In this document: in pieces, positions 55,401 to 62,304 of the stretch
Numbering within the stretch: the first letter of the stretch is position 1
Layout: each line of letters opens with the position of its first letter
Source: Streptomyces rugosispiralis
GTDB lineage: Bacteria; Actinomycetota; Actinomycetes; Streptomycetales; Streptomycetaceae
Reading direction: 5' to 3'
NCBI RefSeq assembly: GCF_024505145.1
Contig: NZ_JANIAA010000051.1
Location: 1 to 62,318 of the forward strand
Length of the DNA: 62,318 nucleotides
Position numbers and translations under genes: made by a program
Notes under the pieces: generated by a model
Told to the model about the DNA's origin: nothing
Databases searched by the model: none
Seen by the model: only the letters and a program-made list of their open reading frames with translations

Positions 55401-57511
55401 GCGCCACTGGCCTCGACCAGCTTGCGGATCTCGTTGATGTCGGTGGTGTCGGTCATGCCGTTCTCGTCGAGGACCACCAGGGCACCCCGGGGGATCCGGT
55501 ACTTGTCGGCGTCGGGGACGTTCTTGCCCTCGGCGATGGCCTTGTTCTTGAGCAGCAACATCTCGATGTTGGCGACGTTCTCGATGCCCTCTTCCTTGAG
55601 GACCTCGGCGGCGCGCTGGCCGCTGGCCAGACCGATGACCTTGCCGTCGTTGTGGGACTCCCAGACCTCGGTGAGGGCGGCAAGCGTGTAGCTCTTACCG
55701 GCGCCGGCCGGGCCGACCAGCAGGTCGACCTTGCGCCCGGAGGTGGCCGCGGAACGGACGAAGTCGGCCTGGGCGCCCTTGAGGCCGCGGCGCTCGATGA
55801 CCTCCTCGACCAGCTCAGCGGGCACGGTCGGGGCGCCGCGCTCGCCCGCGAACTGCCGCAGCCGTTCCTCGACGCGGATGTGCTCCTCGGTGGCGTACCG
55901 GTCGAAGGTTGCCGGGTTGGGCTCGTAGACGAACGTGCCGTCTCGGCGCTGCAGCTCGGCCGGGATCTCGACCAGGGCCGGGGCCTTCGTACACACCACG
56001 CCGTTGTCGGCGGTGGGGGAGAGCGCGTCGTCGGCCAGCTTGTTGAGCAGGTCGGTGACCTGGTGGGCCTCCAGCCCACCGAGCGTGTCGGGCAGCTGCT
56101 TGGTCAGCTCCACGATCAGGTCGGGCCTGGTCCAGGTGGGCTTGGCCTCCTGCACGGCCTCGATCGCCCGGCGTTGGATGACCTCGGGGTCGAACTCCTT
56201 GGCCGGCCGGTGCAGCTGGTGCACGGCGGACCGGTCGGCGACCTGGTCCGGGATGTCCGCGAGGCTCTCACGGAAGCGGTCCTGGGTCGCCGTCTCCCAG
56301 CGCTGAAGCAGCTGGTCACGGGTGGTGGCGTCGTGCTTCTTGGCGTTGCGCTGGTCGAGCGTGACGTACTCCGACATGCGGGCCAGCACGTACGCGTTCG
56401 GCTTGACGCCGTTCTTCTCCTCGTACGCCTTCTCCAGCTCGGCGACGCCCTCCAGGATGCCCATGCGACGGCTGCTGTGCAGGTCACGCTTCTCCTGGCT
56501 GATGCCCACGATCTCGCGGGCCTTGCCGTCCGGGCGCATCTCGACGCGGACGCCCATCACGCGCTCCAGGGCCTCGTTGCCGACTAACTCGGCGATGTGC
56601 CCGGCGGCCTGCTTGTGCTTGAACAGCCCGCGGCCGTCGAGGGAGCGCCACACGGTCTTCTCCTGACCGGTGACCGCATCGACATCTACGGTCTTGACCT
56701 TGGCCAGCACGGCCGTATGGACGTGCAGCTGGGGGTCGTCGTTACGGCTCGTGTGCTGGGCGAATCCAGCGACGACGAACTCATGGGCGTCCACGTACCG
56801 GCCGCTCGCCCGACCCTCAACGGCCTGGCCATGGTGCCCGGCCCGGGAGTAGCCCGCCTCCTCCTGCATGTGCTGCAGGCCAGCCTGGACGCCTTCCTTC
56901 CAACAGTCCCAGACCTGCTCGGCCTTGCGGGTGTACTCCGCAGCCGTCTCCGCGTCGCCCGCCTCCCGGGCCTCCATCGCCTTGACCTGCAAGCTCGCGT
57001 GGTAGACCGACCACGACTTCGGGGCGCTGAAGGTCAGGTCGTAGTAAAGCGTCGCGGACGGGGCTTCCTTACGGACGGAGAACTCGATGCTCTTGACCTG
57101 CTCCGGGCTCAGTTCCCCGCGTGGGGCCGCCGCACGGGCCTTCTCCATCGCCGCCTCGAGGCGCTTCTCGTACGCCTTCTCGTAGGTCTTCGGCGCGTTG
57201 CCGAGCGTCGCCGCCTTGCGGATCTTCTTCTCCGCCTTGGCGTACTCCTCGGTGCCCTCCTCGTGCGGGATCGCTTCGAGCTTCACGTACATCTCGTCGC
57301 GCTTCCGAGGGTCGATCCAGTGCGTGTAGAGATCCTCGAAGACCTCGTTCTGCACCTCGCCGGACAGGCCCAGCTCGTCCAGGCCCTCACCGAGCCAGTA
57401 GCCGGGCGGCTCGCCCGCCTCGCCGATGCTGCGCAGGTAGTAGTGCTCGGCGCCCTGACCAACTTCCTTGGTCAGGTACCGAGGATCGCTACCAGCGGAG
57501 ATCGACAACAT
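52481..57511 (-). CDS. traA: MobF conjugative relaxase-helicase (TraA/TrwC type)
   Basis: The 1,676-residue protein has an N-terminal relaxase domain: MLSISAGSDPRYLTKEVGQG, catalytic-type Tyr pair AEHYYL near residue 25, DLTFSAPKSWSVYHAS near 165 and the metal-binding His triad AGFAQHTSRNDDPQLHVHTA near 250. A helicase follows, with Walker A VGPAGAGKSYTLAAL near 600 and Walker B ALVVLDENGMTD near 678. The last third is a long Glu/Arg-rich coiled coil and Pro-rich tail, ending MPDLDTDIDM. It should nick oriT and unwind the strand for transfer. Start 57511 is preferred, since the 14 codons upstream (from ATG 57553) use AT-ending codons and a TTA, unlike the gene. Confidence 0.85.
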   Translation of the reverse strand: MLSISAGSDPRYLTKEVGQGAEHYYLRSIGEAGEPPGYWLGEGLDELGLSGEVQNEVFEDLYTHWIDPRKRDEMYVKLEAIPHEEGTEEYAKAEKKIRKAATLGNAPKTYEKAYEKRLEAAMEKARAAAPRGELSPEQVKSIEFSVRKEAPSATLYYDLTFSAPKSWSVYHASLQVKAMEAREAGDAETAAEYTRKAEQVWDCWKEGVQAGLQHMQEEAGYSRAGHHGQAVEGRASGRYVDAHEFVVAGFAQHTSRNDDPQLHVHTAVLAKVKTVDVDAVTGQEKTVWRSLDGRGLFKHKQAAGHIAELVGNEALERVMGVRVEMRPDGKAREIVGISQEKRDLHSSRRMGILEGVAELEKAYEEKNGVKPNAYVLARMSEYVTLDQRNAKKHDATTRDQLLQRWETATQDRFRESLADIPDQVADRSAVHQLHRPAKEFDPEVIQRRAIEAVQEAKPTWTRPDLIVELTKQLPDTLGGLEAHQVTDLLNKLADDALSPTADNGVVCTKAPALVEIPAELQRRDGTFVYEPNPATFDRYATEEHIRVEERLRQFAGERGAPTVPAELVEEVIERRGLKGAQADFVRSAATSGRKVDLLVGPAGAGKSYTLAALTEVWESHNDGKVIGLASGQRAAEVLKEEGIENVANIEMLLLKNKAIAEGKNVPDADKYRIPRGALVVLDENGMTDTTDINEIRKLVEASGAKTIPAGDPAQLPAVGAGGMFAQWVEEAPGVHFLDEVRRFRDVDPVTGEKVTRQWEADASLKLRTGDPEALEQYELRRRFRGGSAEEMTERAYQAWLTDHLDGKNPLLIASDNAQVAELSARVRADLVRAKRVSEDGVVLRTGREDHGIETKAGVGDLIQLRRNDRKITAENGDFAVNRTVAKVTGISDNGALMVQLEDGARMHLPAAYVKEHVELAYAATVHGAQGRTVGVCHSLVDETTSREALYVMLTRGEAGNFGYVITHRDDIKQEDIPDYLATLNSALQRSSLEKTATRTIEGELERREHLAVLEPVWSGVKDQQAEEKYGRALYQALGSEEYERLCSEESYGSLMRLARHVEEQGYDAEDLLVRTARSRELDSADDHAATLHWRLERAYEHAERTKVLAEEAEQRAALTEQRQKVDAAIEAAHEPVDPDELQQLVDETPHAELLKQTLANQEYLETLQRDTDEDGQAKQQDQMANAREAAEELTDADVQGLVLDVPAGPEEVNPHFEELMKQNDAFALNVDVLHAGQDNEVAQRQAAEREAQWEATDSYASRTPTLPGDLGRFMDEWATEMDQRVERLGQRVAEQEPQWAIERLGPVPEDPIDRADWELRAGRVERYREAHGHDDERSAIGQAPPRGSVEARADWERARRALGVDEREADIARASDETLNKMVERGEREEDWAPPYVADQMQQAFAAQRDFADQATQMELRAQEMAEKETAAHEERVNQAMYEVSKATGYNEHQQALAQSMALQQVPTLQAEIDPSDLVKDTLDRAETSRNIAETMGDRALKYQEVQQAREQWVEETQTIRDEADLARTELERRAPEPTVAETAATAPEPEDDSLTAIYDREYLERAIEQARQAEGILAERVQEREQAAERQREAERQSQAEEIDRERRDTGIDFEAEYERLGQELAGHDQDMNSSAPSSPAAPAPEIAAPEPEPIAVPAPEPPPSMPDLDTDIDM

Positions 57512-57926
57512 CGAGACACAGAGTAAGCGAATTTCAAGATCATTAGTAGCCATCGGATCGTGATGCATAGGTGTGCTGGCTTGTTGTAGTGAGCATGAGC
57601 CTTACGGTCTGTAGGTGGTCCGGATGATCAAGATGAGAGATGGGGTCCGATGGCCTAGGGCTGCAGAGGGTCAGAATCGGAGGTTCCACGGCGGGAATGG
57701 GTCGGTCCTGCGGCCTTGGCGGCGGGCTACGGCCCGCATCGGGGGGCCTCGGCCCGATGCGGTGCTGCGCGCCTCTTGCCCCGAAATGCGCCGGTCGGCG
57801 GGCACGGCCAGCACCGGCCACCGGTCCTCGCGGCGGGCGGGGCGCCCACCGGGGTGCCGACGCCCATATCTGGAAGCGGTGGTGGCCACCCGCCGCACCC
57901 GTGCGCTACGGTCGGCACCGACGACA
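57512..57926. other. Promoter region of traA and non-coding flank
   Basis: 57512-57600 is AT-rich and holds the traA promoter (a TACTCT hexamer 8 nt before the ATG). 57600-57926 shows no gene; a hairpin GCATCGGG/CCCGATGC lies near 57738-57762. An oriT near the relaxase gene would be expected, but no nick-site sequence was recognised. Confidence 0.4.
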
Positions 57927-57959
57927 TCGACCCCCGCCGGGCTTCCCGGCGGGGGTCGA
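57927..57959. terminator. Very stable hairpin, 15-nt perfect stem
   Basis: Fifteen-nt arms (57927-57941 and 57945-57959) with a CTT loop; the centre reads CCGGG-CTT-CCCGG. A TACGGT hexamer lies about 20 nt before it on the plus strand, so it could be a terminator, or a short structured RNA. Confidence 0.5.
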
Positions 57960-58035
57960 CTGTTACCAGCCACCGGTCGAAGGGCGGCGGCCTTCCCCAC
58001 CCACCCCGGCCGCGCGCGTCAGCGCGGCGGCCGGC

Positions 58036-58427
58036 TTCCCCGCCGACCCGGGTCGGCGGCCACAGTGCGTGACTGGCGCCGGGGAACTTCCCCGCCCGCC
58101 GCGCCGCGCGTGGGGAACGGCGGCGTCCCCTCGACGGCGGCTGGGGAACTTCCGGCCGCACCCGTTCCCCGGACCCGGGGAAGTCACGTCGAGCGTGGGG
58201 AAGGTGGGGAACTCGGCCGCGCCGGGGAAGTCCGGCGAGCCGGGGAACTTCCCCACCCGGCCCGGTCTTCCCCACTCCGGCGCTGGGGAAGTTCCCCACG
58301 GGCGGCTGCTTCCCCACCCCGCCGGACGGCGCGCGGTTTCCCCGCGCGGTGGGGAAGCGACGGCGGGGAATGCTGCCGCGAGTCGCAGACGAACATCCCC
58401 GCCCGGGTTCCCCACCCCGCCTTCCCC
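58036..58427. repeat. GGGGAA/TTCCCC repeat cluster 1
   Basis: About 21 copies of GGGGAA or its complement lie within 392 nt, in both orientations; most are preceded by T or C (TGGGGAAG/C). Some form perfect palindromes: GGGGAACTTCCCC at 58081-58093 and 58242-58254, and GGGGAAGTTCCCC at 58285-58297. The spacing is irregular, so it is not a tandem repeat. A second cluster is at 58970-59152. Confidence 0.75.
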
Positions 58428-58460
58428 GCACCCCGCCCCGCCCCGCCCCTCCGCGCACGC

Positions 58461-58488
58461 GACGGGGCGGGACCAATTGATCCCGCCC
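58461..58488 (-). terminator. Terminator of the HNH gene
   Basis: CGGGGCGGGA (58461-58470) and TCCCGCCCCG (58479-58488) are perfect 10-nt arms around CCAATTGA, similar to the centre of the palindrome at 3161-3192. It lies 20 nt after the stop at 58508. Confidence 0.7.
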
Positions 58489-58507
58489 CGGGGGTACTGC
58501 CGGTCGG

Positions 58508-59002
58508 TCAGAAGAGAGAGTCCTGGTGCGCCCCCGTCGGGTTGCCGGCCACGAGCGCGGCGGCAATCGCCTCGTCGAGGTGGTCGGGGTCGGCGGCAGC
58601 GATGGCGGCCTGGACCGCCCGCGCCCGGCCGATCGCGCCGCGTACGTCGGCGAGCGCGTGGCCCGCCAACCTGCGGCGACTCGCGGCGTCGCGGTTGTTG
58701 TCGCCCCGGGTGCCGAGCAGCCAGTGGGCGGGGTTCTGGCACGGCGGCTCGTCGCAGGTGTGCCGCACGACGTGGCCGCGGGGGATCGACTCGGCGCCGT
58801 GGGCGAGCCGGTAGCCGAACAGGTGGGCTGGCATGGTGCCGCGCCGTTTGTCGCCGGGGAGCGACGTCGCGCGGAACGTCCCGTGGGCCGTGTCGCTCAG
58901 TCCGCCGGTCCACCACCAACAGTCGGCGGGGCCGCGCCGGAGAACGTGGCTCCAGTACCGCGCGACGGTTTCCCCATCGGCAAGGAGCCTTCCCCACTCC
59001 AC
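58508..59002 (-). CDS. HNH endonuclease-like protein
   Basis: The 164-residue protein has a clear HNH pattern: ADCWWWTGGLSDTAHGTFRA, PAHLFGYRLAHGAESIPRGH, then VVRHTCDEPPCQNPAHWLLG with TRGDNNRDAA. The His before TCDEPPC and the Asn-Pro-x-His segment are the metal/catalytic positions. HNH nucleases of this design are common in actinophages and mobile elements. Start GTG 59002 is chosen because upstream sequence is the repeat cluster, although the frame stays open. The gene lies between the two GGGGAA repeat clusters. Confidence 0.7.
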   Translation of the reverse strand: MEWGRLLADGETVARYWSHVLRRGPADCWWWTGGLSDTAHGTFRATSLPGDKRRGTMPAHLFGYRLAHGAESIPRGHVVRHTCDEPPCQNPAHWLLGTRGDNNRDAASRRRLAGHALADVRGAIGRARAVQAAIAAADPDHLDEAIAAALVAGNPTGAHQDSLF

Positions 59003-59152
59003 GCTGTTCCCCGGTGGGGAAGACAAGTCGACTTCCCCACCTTCCCCGGCTCGGAGGTCTTCCCCACCCCGGGGAAGGTGGGCGGCTTCTTCCCCACGGG
59101 CCGGGTGGGGAAGTTCGGCGTGGGGAACTGCGGGCCGCTGCCCGCTGGGGAA
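58970..59152. repeat. GGGGAA/TTCCCC repeat cluster 2
   Basis: About 12 copies of GGGGAA or TTCCCC in 183 nt, again in both orientations and often as TTCCCCAC or GTGGGGAAG. The first copies overlap the start of the HNH gene; the rest lie between it and the 194-residue gene. Confidence 0.75.
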
Positions 59153-59154
59153 GT

Positions 59155-59739
59155 TCACCGCTGCACCAGCCGGGCGGGGCCAGGCCGGGTCGTGGTGGGG
59201 ATGGTGTCGGGGTCCGCGTGTATGAGCAGCGCCTGGGGCCACGGCCACTCGCGCACCACTTCCCCGTCGCTGTACGTGATGGCCACGGTGGTGTCGTGGT
59301 CGGGGTCGTAGGCGGCCTCGGTGAAGTGCCGCCACCCCTCCGGCGGGTCGCCGTAGATCCGCACCCATCCGCCGGCGAGGACATGGGCGAGGTCCTGCAC
59401 ACGGATCTCGCGCGCCTGGGGCTCCCACGCCGCGGCGGCCGGCGCGGGCAGGGGGTCGGCGTCGTCGTCCGGGTTCTCGTCGGCGGGGTCGTCTTGGACG
59501 GCCAGCTCGGCGGTTGCCTCGAAGTCGACCTCGCCGGTGCCGTGGAAGCACACGACCGCGCCGTCGGCGTCCGTCTCGCTGTACGACGGGAGGTCTTGGT
59601 CGTCGTTCTCGTCGCCGGTGCCGTAGGTCCGGCGGGTGCAGTCGGGCGCGGTGCAGCGCCAGACCTCTTCGCCCTCGACCTGGATCCGCTCGGTCACGGT
59701 CGAGCACTCCGGGCACGGCGGCGGTGTGATGGACATCAT
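59155..59739 (-). CDS. Zinc-ribbon hypothetical protein, 194 aa
   Basis: The N-terminus has CPECSTVTERI and CTAPDCTRRTY, a C-x2-C...C-x4-C zinc ribbon (residues 9-34). An acidic Asp/Pro-rich linker and a C-terminal domain with Trp and strands (WVRIYGDPPEGWRHFTEAAY) follow. Two ATG codons stand in tandem at the start, overlapping the stop of the upstream gene. The family is unknown. Confidence 0.6.
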   Translation of the reverse strand: MMSITPPPCPECSTVTERIQVEGEEVWRCTAPDCTRRTYGTGDENDDQDLPSYSETDADGAVVCFHGTGEVDFEATAELAVQDDPADENPDDDADPLPAPAAAAWEPQAREIRVQDLAHVLAGGWVRIYGDPPEGWRHFTEAAYDPDHDTTVAITYSDGEVVREWPWPQALLIHADPDTIPTTTRPGPARLVQR

Positions 59740-60068
59740 GGGCGGCTTCCGTCGTCGGCGGGCGGCTCGTCGAGCAGGGCGGCGGCGCCCGGTCCGCCCG
59801 CGAGGCCGGTGCCGTGGCAGTGCCCGCAGTAGCCGGTGCCGTCGGGGTGGGCGGCGCGGAAGGTGTCCAGCTCACCGCGCACCAGGGCGGTCACCCAGTC
59901 GAGCTGGCCGGGCTCGATCGGGACCTGGTGCTGCTCGCCGGTCACCGGGTCGGCGACCGTGACGGTCACGGGCGCGGTGCCCTCCGGGTCGGTCGGGTAT
60001 CCGTCGGCCAGCTCGGCGAGCGCCTGGGCGAACGCGCCGGCGGCCGGGGTGGTGGTCTCGGTGCTCAC
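59736..60068 (-). CDS. Hypothetical protein with CxxC-type motif, 110 aa
   Basis: GTG overlaps the upstream stop (GTGA). The protein carries a helical segment (AGAFAQALAELADGYPTDPE), a strand region (VTVTVADPVTGEQHQVPIEP) and YCGHCHGTGLAGGP, a C-x2-C-x-G-x-G motif as in DnaJ-type zinc fingers. Its role is unknown. Confidence 0.6.
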   Translation of the reverse strand: MSTETTTPAAGAFAQALAELADGYPTDPEGTAPVTVTVADPVTGEQHQVPIEPGQLDWVTALVRGELDTFRAAHPDGTGYCGHCHGTGLAGGPGAAALLDEPPADDGSRP

Positions 60069-60697
60069 GTGGTGACTCCGTCCGTCGTGGTGTTGGCCGC
60101 GAGGAAGGCGCCGGCAGCGGCACTCGCTTCCTCGCTCGTGTCGTACGTGACGCCCTCGGGGGCCTCGGCGGTCCGGCGGTTGGCGGCCGTGGCGATCCAC
60201 CACCATCCGCCGTCGTCAGGGTGGAAGCTGACGCGGGCTTCGCCGCCGAACGCCTCGAAGTGGATGGGCTCGCGGCCTCGGTAGGTGTCGGGGTTGAGGG
60301 CGCTGACCGTGTGCGACCAGCGCTTGCGGGCACCCTGACGGGTGATGCCCCAGGCAGCCCCGAGGTCGGGGTAGTTGGCGCCGTGCATGCCCGCCTCGGC
60401 CGCGAAGTCGTCGGCGAGACGTTCGGTCTCGGTCTTGATCTGCCGCAGGGCGCGGAGCATCGAGAGGTTCCAGTCGGCCGTCTCCCCGTTCGACAGGGTG
60501 AGCGTCCCGGCGACGTCACGGGACAGGTCGCGCAGGTGGGCCTCGCGGGCGGAGATGCTGCGGACCAGTTCCCGGGCCACGTCCTCGATACGCGCGCGGC
60601 ACTGGTCGGCCTGCTCGGCGGTGGGGTCCGTCCACGGTGGGTCGAACCGCTGCAGCAGGAAGGCGTCGATACGGGCGCCCATCTCATCGGTCGTCAT
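60065..60697 (-). CDS. Hypothetical protein with HTH-like motif, 210 aa
   Basis: ATG 60697 has no ribosome-binding site, but TATCGT ends 7 nt upstream and GGTGAG lies between, so leaderless or weak initiation are both possible. The central part has a helix-turn-helix-like stretch (NYPDLGAAWGITRQGARKRW). The C-terminal 80 residues are strand-rich (ARVSFHPDDGGWWWIATAAN). A perfect inverted repeat (60718-60732) overlaps its promoter, so it may be autoregulated. First gene of a three-gene minus-strand unit. Confidence 0.6.
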   Translation of the reverse strand: MTTDEMGARIDAFLLQRFDPPWTDPTAEQADQCRARIEDVARELVRSISAREAHLRDLSRDVAGTLTLSNGETADWNLSMLRALRQIKTETERLADDFAAEAGMHGANYPDLGAAWGITRQGARKRWSHTVSALNPDTYRGREPIHFEAFGGEARVSFHPDDGGWWWIATAANRRTAEAPEGVTYDTSEEASAAAGAFLAANTTTDGVTT

Positions 60698-60717
60698 ACT
60701 CACCACGATACCGGCCC

Positions 60718-60757
60718 GGTAACTGAGTTACCAGGGGAACAGAGTTTCCGTGGTAAC
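60718..60757 (-). promoter_or_regulatory. GGTAAC-TGA-GTTACC operator with half-site
   Basis: A perfect 6-nt inverted repeat with a 3-nt spacer lies at 60718-60732. A half-site GGTAAC is at 60752-60757. They cover the promoter of the gene that starts at 60697. Confidence 0.55.
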
Positions 60758-60794
60758 TGATTTGTCGTCTGGGTGTGAGGAACTGCTCGGCGGC

Positions 60795-60815
60795 CCGCAG
60801 GGCTTGTTATTAGCT
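60795..60815 (+). repeat. Dispersed CAGGGCTTGTTATTRGC element, copy C
   Basis: CCGCAGGGCTTGTTATTAGCT; the 16-nt core is identical to copy B (30226-30246). It lies 115 nt upstream of the start codon at 60930 and is oriented like that gene. Confidence 0.6.
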
Positions 60816-60929
60816 CGCGTGGTGGGAGCGGGCCGGGCGTATGCGGCTGATCTGCGGCGGCGTAGCTGTACTCCGACCCGGGCGGGCAGATATGACATGG
60901 GCGTCCGTGCACGACTGGGGGTGGTGGGG

Positions 60930-61664
60930 GTGAGCGACGTGTGGCGGCTGCGCCGGTCTCCGGAGGGGACCCGACGCGCGTGGCGTCAGCGTGAGGTACT
61001 GCAGGTGATCCTGCGCGGCGAGTACGGGCCGCGTTGGTGGGAGGTCATGCCTGCGTTCCTCGCGGTGCTGGTCGCCCTCGGGTTACCGCTGTTCGTCATC
61101 GGCTGGCTGTGGGCGCGGCTGGGCTGGTGGGCGGCGCTGCTCGCCGCGGGCGCCTGTGCGTGCGGGGTGCGGGCAGTGGTGCTGCGCCGGCGGGAGGTCG
61201 CGGCCCGCAACCGGCGCCGCGCGGTGCGCTTCACCCTCGGCCAGATCGACGCGGCCGACGACCGGGAGTTCCGCCGGATCGTCGGTCGGCTGCTGCTGCG
61301 CGACGGGTGGACGGCCAAGGGGGTGCTCGTCAACGACCGGGGCACGGTGCACCTGGTCGGCAACGACCCCGGTGGGCGGCGCATGGGCTGTGCCTTCGAG
61401 CGCGGGATCGAGGCGGCCGGGCAGGATGGCCCGCCCCCGGCGGCGACGCTGCGCCCGGTGAGCGCGGCCCCGGACGACGACGGTCCGGAGGAGAGGGAGG
61501 GACCCGCGCCCTTGCTGCTGATCGTGTCGTCCGGGGCCTTCGGCCGGGGGCGGGTCGTGTGGGCGGCGCGCAACAACGTGCACCTGGTCGACCGGGGCCA
61601 GCTGCAGCGGTGGGCGGCGGGGGAGAGCCTGCGGGTGCTGCTCGACCTGGACCGCGCGGATTGA
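60930..61664 (+). CDS. Membrane-anchored Mrr-like nuclease-fold protein
   Basis: GTG 60930 follows a GGGGG stretch; ATG 60897 is an alternative. Two membrane segments (MPAFLAVLVALGLPLFVIGW and LWARLGWWAALLAAGACACG) follow a basic N-terminus. The C-terminal 140 residues resemble a restriction-endonuclease-fold domain of the Mrr type: DDREFRRIVGRLLLRDGWTA, VNDRGTVHLVGNDPGGRRMG, then LLLIVSSGAFGRGRVVWAAR and VHLVDRGQLQRW. The usual D...Q/E-x-K catalytic triad is not intact (MGCAFE replaces Q-x-K), so it may be inactive. A strong terminator follows, shared with the NERD gene. Confidence 0.6.
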   Translation: MSDVWRLRRSPEGTRRAWRQREVLQVILRGEYGPRWWEVMPAFLAVLVALGLPLFVIGWLWARLGWWAALLAAGACACGVRAVVLRRREVAARNRRRAVRFTLGQIDAADDREFRRIVGRLLLRDGWTAKGVLVNDRGTVHLVGNDPGGRRMGCAFERGIEAAGQDGPPPAATLRPVSAAPDDDGPEEREGPAPLLLIVSSGAFGRGRVVWAARNNVHLVDRGQLQRWAAGESLRVLLDLDRAD

Positions 61665-61677
61665 CCCCGGGATACAG

Positions 61678-61705
61678 GAAGGGCCCGGCAGGTGCCGGGC
61701 CCTTC
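61678..61705 (+). terminator. Shared terminator of two convergent genes
   Basis: GAAGGGCCCGGCA (61678-61690) and TGCCGGGCCCTTC (61693-61705) form a perfect 13-nt stem with a 2-nt loop, followed by CTCTTTG. It serves the Mrr-like gene (stop 61664) and the NERD gene (stop 61729). Confidence 0.75.
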
Positions 61706-61728
61706 CTCTTTGCTGCTCGCCGGGGCGG

Positions 61729-62304
61729 TCAGCCTCCGTGCAGGGGCAGGCGCTGTAGGGCCAGCTGCTCGACGGCGGTGATGCGATCTGGCGTCCAGCC
61801 CTGCTGTGGCGGGAGGTTCTGGAGCAGGCGCGGCAGTTTCCGCGCGGCGATGACGGTGACGCCCTGGACCTCTATCCGTCGCCAGAACCCGGGGACCTTG
61901 GCGCCGTGGACGGCGACGAACGGCCGTACCTCGCAGCCCAGTGCGCGGCTGGCCTGCTGCGCTTCCCACACGACCTTGCGCAGGGCATCGGTCTGGTCGT
62001 ATCGGCCGTACCGGAGGGTGCCGCCCGTCAAGGTGAGCTTCGACTTCTTCGACACCCACGCCTTGCTGTCCACGTACGCGACCCCGGCCGCGCCGATCAC
62101 CAGGTGATCCAGGTTCGCCCTGGACCGGGGGATGGCCCGGTCGTGCAGCACGGCGTACCCGCGACGCTCCAGCGGGGCCAGTAATCGGGCGGTTGCCTTC
62201 TCGCCCGCGGCGCCCTTGCCCCATGAGTCGTCCGCGCGGCGGTAGGTCTGCCGGACGCCGTACGCCACGATGCCCAAGGCTACGACCAGCCCGGCCTGCC
62301 ACAC
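61729..62304 (-). CDS. NERD-domain protein, 5' end near the window edge
   Basis: The protein has an N-terminal hydrophobic segment (AGLVVALGIVAYGVRQTY) and a NERD (nuclease-related) domain: WGKGAAGEKATARLLAPLER, GYAVLHDRAIPRSRANLDHL and VIGAAGVAYVDSKAWVSKKS. The D...D-x-K pattern of the family is present (NLDH and DSKAW). NERD domains are found in bacterial proteins linked to DNA or stress processes. GTG 62304 is used, but the frame stays open to position 62318, so the true start may lie beyond the edge. It converges on the Mrr-like gene. Confidence 0.7.
   Translation of the reverse strand: MWQAGLVVALGIVAYGVRQTYRRADDSWGKGAAGEKATARLLAPLERRGYAVLHDRAIPRSRANLDHLVIGAAGVAYVDSKAWVSKKSKLTLTGGTLRYGRYDQTDALRKVVWEAQQASRALGCEVRPFVAVHGAKVPGFWRRIEVQGVTVIAARKLPRLLQNLPPQQGWTPDRITAVEQLALQRLPLHGG

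Noticed and set aside
52625..56587. A 1,320-codon open frame antisense to the relaxase gene
   Set aside because: Its composition is that of a shadow frame of GC-rich coding DNA (long Leu/Val/Gly runs, no motifs); the minus-strand frame carries all relaxase and helicase motifs.
57512..57926. oriT next to traA
   Set aside because: This is where an oriT would be expected, but no nick-site consensus of the MobF family was recognised, so no feature is claimed.
58036..59152. GGGGAA repeats considered as a CRISPR array
   Set aside because: The repeats are only 6-9 nt, irregularly spaced and in both orientations; there are no uniform spacers or cas genes.
57640..59832. Long plus-strand frame across the repeat clusters
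   Set aside because: It exists because the repeats and GC-rich DNA lack stop codons in that frame; the translated sequence is Arg/Pro/Gly-rich and runs antisense to the HNH and zinc-ribbon genes.
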